Assembly (NCBI RefSeq): GCF_036785885.1 | Contig: NC_092312.1 | Span: 17,874,001 to 17,938,000, forward strand | Direction of reading: 5' to 3' | Source: Coffea arabica | Taxonomy: Eukaryota > Streptophyta > Magnoliopsida > Gentianales > Rubiaceae | DNA length: 64,000 bases | In this document: piece by piece, positions 60,604 to 64,000 of the stretch | Layout: every line of letters starts with the position of its first letter | Numbering within the stretch: the first letter of the stretch is position 1 | Position numbers and translations under genes: made by a program | Notes under the pieces: generated by a model | Database searches by the model: none | What the model saw: the letters and a program-made list of their open reading frames with translations, nothing else | Told to the model about the DNA's origin: nothing

Positions 60604-63600
60604 TTACACTCTTTCTTTGGCTCTACGACCAGTAATTACAACAGCTTTTCGACAATTAGGGCAGTCCCCACAGATCCGCACCCAGGGATCCAAGCAGCAG
60701 AAGTGGAACCTATGCCCACAAGTTAAAAATATCAGCTTATCTCCCTCCAGGAAGCTCTCAAGACATATGCTACAATCCTCTAATCGCCTTGCCGTTACCT
60801 CTCCATCACTGTTATCAGATTTACTGAATATCTCAACTTTCAAACTGTCTAGAGCCTCTTGAGTGAGTCCTGGAGGTCTCTCGGACTTTTCTGTGGGAAG
60901 GATGTCAGTGAAGGAAACTGATTCAGCTAGCCACTCTCTGGAAATTCCATTATCCCAGTCCCCAACATCAGCAAGCCTAAAATCATCCTCGACAGCAAAG
61001 TCATTGTGATGAATGCTTGATGAAGGCCGGTGCCTTTGCCTACAGGTAAGACAGCAAAAGTCCAAGTAATCTGAATGTCAGAATATCTTTCACTACATGC
61101 AAAAAGAAACATATAAAACAGTGTCTACAAAACAAATTTTTTCTTTCCACACGTTTCGCTGTTAAAGCATATGAGACAGCACAAAAGGCACTTGATCTGC
61201 AAAATAAGTTCACAGAAACAAATAGGCAGATTCTGTCATTCTACCAAATCTGCCTCTTCCCTTTACACAGCACAGCTGTAAGATTTGCAACTAAACTACT
61301 ACATGATTTGTCAGTGGACATTAAAGCAACGGGAAATAAAGTAAAAAGTTCAAACAATAAAAAACAAAAGCAGATTGCTTAGGAACAATACGGCCAAAGT
61401 TCTTTAAAAGTTTTACAGTAAGATACTTAATCTGGAGACTAGAAAAGGCCAAAAGGAAGGTCTTCTTCATACAGAAAATTCCAGAAGAGGCCAAACAAAA
61501 TGGGAAGTAGCCTATCCTGATGAAGCAAATGCTTGAGGTGTGCTAAATTGCTCCCCAAAACCATACCATAGACCAATGTCGTCAAGATCTTTTAAGTGAA
61601 CTTTCTGCATGAAAACATTCTACTCTGAATGCTTTAAATTTGCATCTGTTCCAAAACAGTGTTGTCACCCTGACAGTTTCATGTAATCCTCTAGCATCCA
61701 CGAGAATTCAGATAGGGTGGAATTGCATTTATTGCCAATCTACTGTTATCCTTTCCAACTAGACATCATATAAAAGAAACTAGGAATCCCCAAGCAAACA
61801 GAATCACATGAACAAAATGGGACTTAAGAAGGAGGATGAGGATTAAGAAGATGGAAACTGAAGCACCCATTAAGTTAGTCTATACACACAAATGATAAAT
61901 TCTACTACTGCATATCAAAATATATTGTCTATTCTTGTCTAATTGCCGGTTTATTAATTGAAATCCAAGGAAAAATTTTCACAAGTCAAAAGAAATATTG
62001 GAATGCATAGGCCCTAGGTGCATATATCAAAACTGAGAACCTGTGACCATTTTTTCATAAAGGCCCTGTATAAACTCATAAATGAAATTACCACCACAAC
62101 AAGAAAAAGCTCCTAGAAAAACAAAAGTTGCAAACTCAAAAAGCTTTGCGGATCAAAAGTGGGAGAAATAACCTATTTGCAGATAAAGAGACTCCTCTCA
62201 GCCTCTGCAGAAGCCTCTCTCTTGCAAGAAGCACAGTTCCTGGAAGCCTATCATTACCAGAAGACCTCAGCCCACCCCTTAAGGCGTCCACAGATTCAGA
62301 ATTGTTAACCTCTCCCAAGGCAGAAGGACTGCTACCTTGGTCCAGCCAACCTGATTCATGGTCCTATGCACAGAAAGAACTTAAGCATAAAACTTTCCAG
62401 CCAGCAAAAAGATTTTATTGGTGTTGGGGAATGGGATGTAAAAGACTGGCAATGCCCTTAAACAAGAGAATACAGGGTCACCCTCCTCTTAATAAGATGG
62501 AAGTCAAGGGAAAAAAGCACACAAACCACCTGAATAATGCAATTTCGTGTCTACAGATTACACACAGTTACAGCTGCCTCATTCATTTGTACCTCATATT
62601 TTTCGGCAGATTAATTAAGTGCAGAGTAAGTACACAGGCAAGCAAAATCCCCATTAGACAGAAACTTCAGATTGAAACCTGCCAAAATAATAAAGAAAGT
62701 GGTGTTTCATAAAGTTGTGCATTCAAACTCTGAGGATAATCACACTCCTATTGCCAGGTGCTATCAAATCCAGATTGAAAGGTTTCATCAACTGGTAGAG
62801 AATGACCGCTGCTCAAACAGCATACTTAAGTTGAGCAAGTTGGAATCAAGTAGCCAGCAAATTTATTGTGTTCAATTGCGGTCCCACAGTGTAGAAGGTT
62901 ATATTAGAACTGCTTCGATGTGGAATTCAAATTTGTAGGTGCTTTGAATGTCAATATCGAACAACAAAGAGGAGGATTCCTCACATTAGTTGAGGTAATG
63001 GGTCAAGCTTGCCCCCACCACAAGGCACAGAGACCTCTCATGGTGTGCCACTAAACTGAGACCATTATATATTACAAGTTACAGCAGACATCAAGTAAGT
63101 ATGATTACACCGGCCAAAAGCAAGTGGACCACCATACCACTTGCTCATGCTAAAATCAAACAAATTTCTCCCTCGATAAATTAGTAGTCTACCTAATTAA
63201 CTAAAAGCAAAAGTAAAAATTTTTAACTCGGAAGAAAAAAAAAAAAAAGAAAGTTACATAAAAACACGTCCTTGATACAAAAGGATATCCACCAGTTTGT
63301 TCGACATTTATCCAGTTTTTTAGCATCAATTCGATCAATTATAAACATAAACTACACCACACAGACACATCATGTATAATTTATAAGAAATAATAAAGTA
63401 AAAGTTAAGGTATCTCATACAGGAAGAAGGTGGCGATGAGGTAGGTGATGCCTAGGGTGAGGAGGGCGCCGAGGGAGAGGATCACATCCTTCAATATCGA
63501 GGCGATTATGATGATGACGTCGTGAATTAAGACTAGTAGTAGGAGTGGTACCGTGATGGTGAGTGACGTGATAGCGGTGGCGACGACTATTAGGGTGAGG

Positions 63601-63732
63601 AATTCGGTGAAGATGGGAGGAGGAATCAAGCGGCGGCTCCTCTCCTCCTCCGTCTCCAAGGTCGAGGAGGCTGCTGCTGCTTCGACCAAAGCGAGACCTC
63701 CTGGCGTGAAACAGCTCCGACGCGCTCGTCAT
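60604..63732 (-). CDS. RHY1A: RING-H2 E3 ubiquitin ligase, RHY1A-like
   Basis: Three exons, 63732-63421, 62363-62173 and 61039-60604, join in frame to 312 residues. The start ATG opens MTSASELFHARRSRFGRSS; the frame is open a little upstream without an ATG. Exon 1 is His/Arg-rich, including a dense HPNSRRHRYHVTHHHG stretch. Exon 2 has the conserved RLPGTVLLARERLLQRLRGV. Exon 3 has RPPGLTQEALDSL and a complete RING-H2 finger: CSIC, then CGHRFHFCCLDPW, then CPNC (C3H2C3 spacing). Such fingers recruit E2 enzymes for ubiquitin transfer. The layout fits Arabidopsis RHY1A as I recall it; substrates are unknown. Also of note, At4g33940, near the PP2C/SWS1 pair in Arabidopsis, is a RING gene by memory, so local gene order may be kept. 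Intron 1 is about 1.06 kb. Confidence 0.85.
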
Positions 63733-64000
63733 GCAAATGCAATTCAATCAATTTCCACCAGCCGGAGCAATAATTAAACCGAAACCTAGAAACAAAATTT
63801 TTTTAAAAAAATTTTGCGTTACTCCAATTAGCTTTAGTACAATTCAAGCTGAGATGCGGATAAAGAAAAGTGATTTTTCAGATGAGGAAGCGATGAAAGA
63901 AGTTTGAATCTGATTGGGGGAAATTTTGGGAGGAGTGGTGAAGCGAGATGATTGGTACAGTACTTAATAACTAAGGGACCAACTACCAACAACTAAAATT
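63733..64000. other. Upstream region of the RING gene
   Basis: Short stretch to the window edge that should hold the promoter and leader of the RING gene. No other feature was seen. Confidence 0.4.

Overview
This window reads as nuclear DNA of a flowering plant, most likely a eudicot. Genes are intron-split with GT-AG borders, spacers are AT-rich and packed with small DNA transposons and tRNA-derived SINEs, and the proteins match plant families: clade-D PP2C, P-class PPR, classical arabinogalactan protein, plastid SWIB protein, DUF620, DUF2828 and a PRISE/VEP1 reductase. No bacterial-type operon, no LTR or virus-like element, no CRISPR array and no rRNA were seen. Nothing in the sequence fixes the species; an asterid is only a guess.

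Layout. 1-4.6 kb: minus-strand gene for a large LRR plus WD40 protein, cut by the left edge. 4.6-11.3 kb: spacer with a MITE and a foldback element. 11.3-13.5 kb: DUF620 gene (+). 13.5-28.9 kb: long gene-free tract holding MITEs, two Stowaway-like elements (one split by a Helitron), two SINEs, a hAT-like element that carries a piece of a CDK11/CDKG kinase gene, and a second hAT-like relative. 28.9-30.5 kb: two-exon AGP gene (-). 30.5-38.2 kb: spacer with a hAT element that keeps a trace of transposase, and a Stowaway MITE. 38.2-40.0 kb: SWIB gene (+). 41.3-43.8 kb: intronless PPR gene (+). 44.3-46.3 kb: MITE and a near-perfect 0.8-kb foldback. 46.5-47.9 kb: PRISE/VEP1 gene (+), with stray copies of its 5' part at 40.5 and 44.3 kb. 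48.7-49.6 kb: SWIM-domain SWS1 gene (-). 50.4-53.5 kb: PP2C gene (-). 54.6-55.5 kb: SINE and hAT MITE. 57.6-59.3 kb: DUF2828 gene (-). 60.6-63.7 kb: RING-H2 E3 ligase gene (-).

The genes do not form one pathway; they are ordinary housekeeping and regulatory genes. From memory of Arabidopsis locus numbers, AGP beside SWIB (At2g14890/At2g14880) and PP2C beside SWS1 (At4g33920/At4g33925) are also neighbours there, which supports both identifications and suggests old conserved gene order. The most unusual content is in the mobile elements: the kinase-carrying hAT-like element, the Helitron nested in a Stowaway relic, the foldbacks, and the scattered PRISE 5' fragments. All splice sites were placed by eye from reading frame, GT/AG borders and family fit; no transcript data were available.
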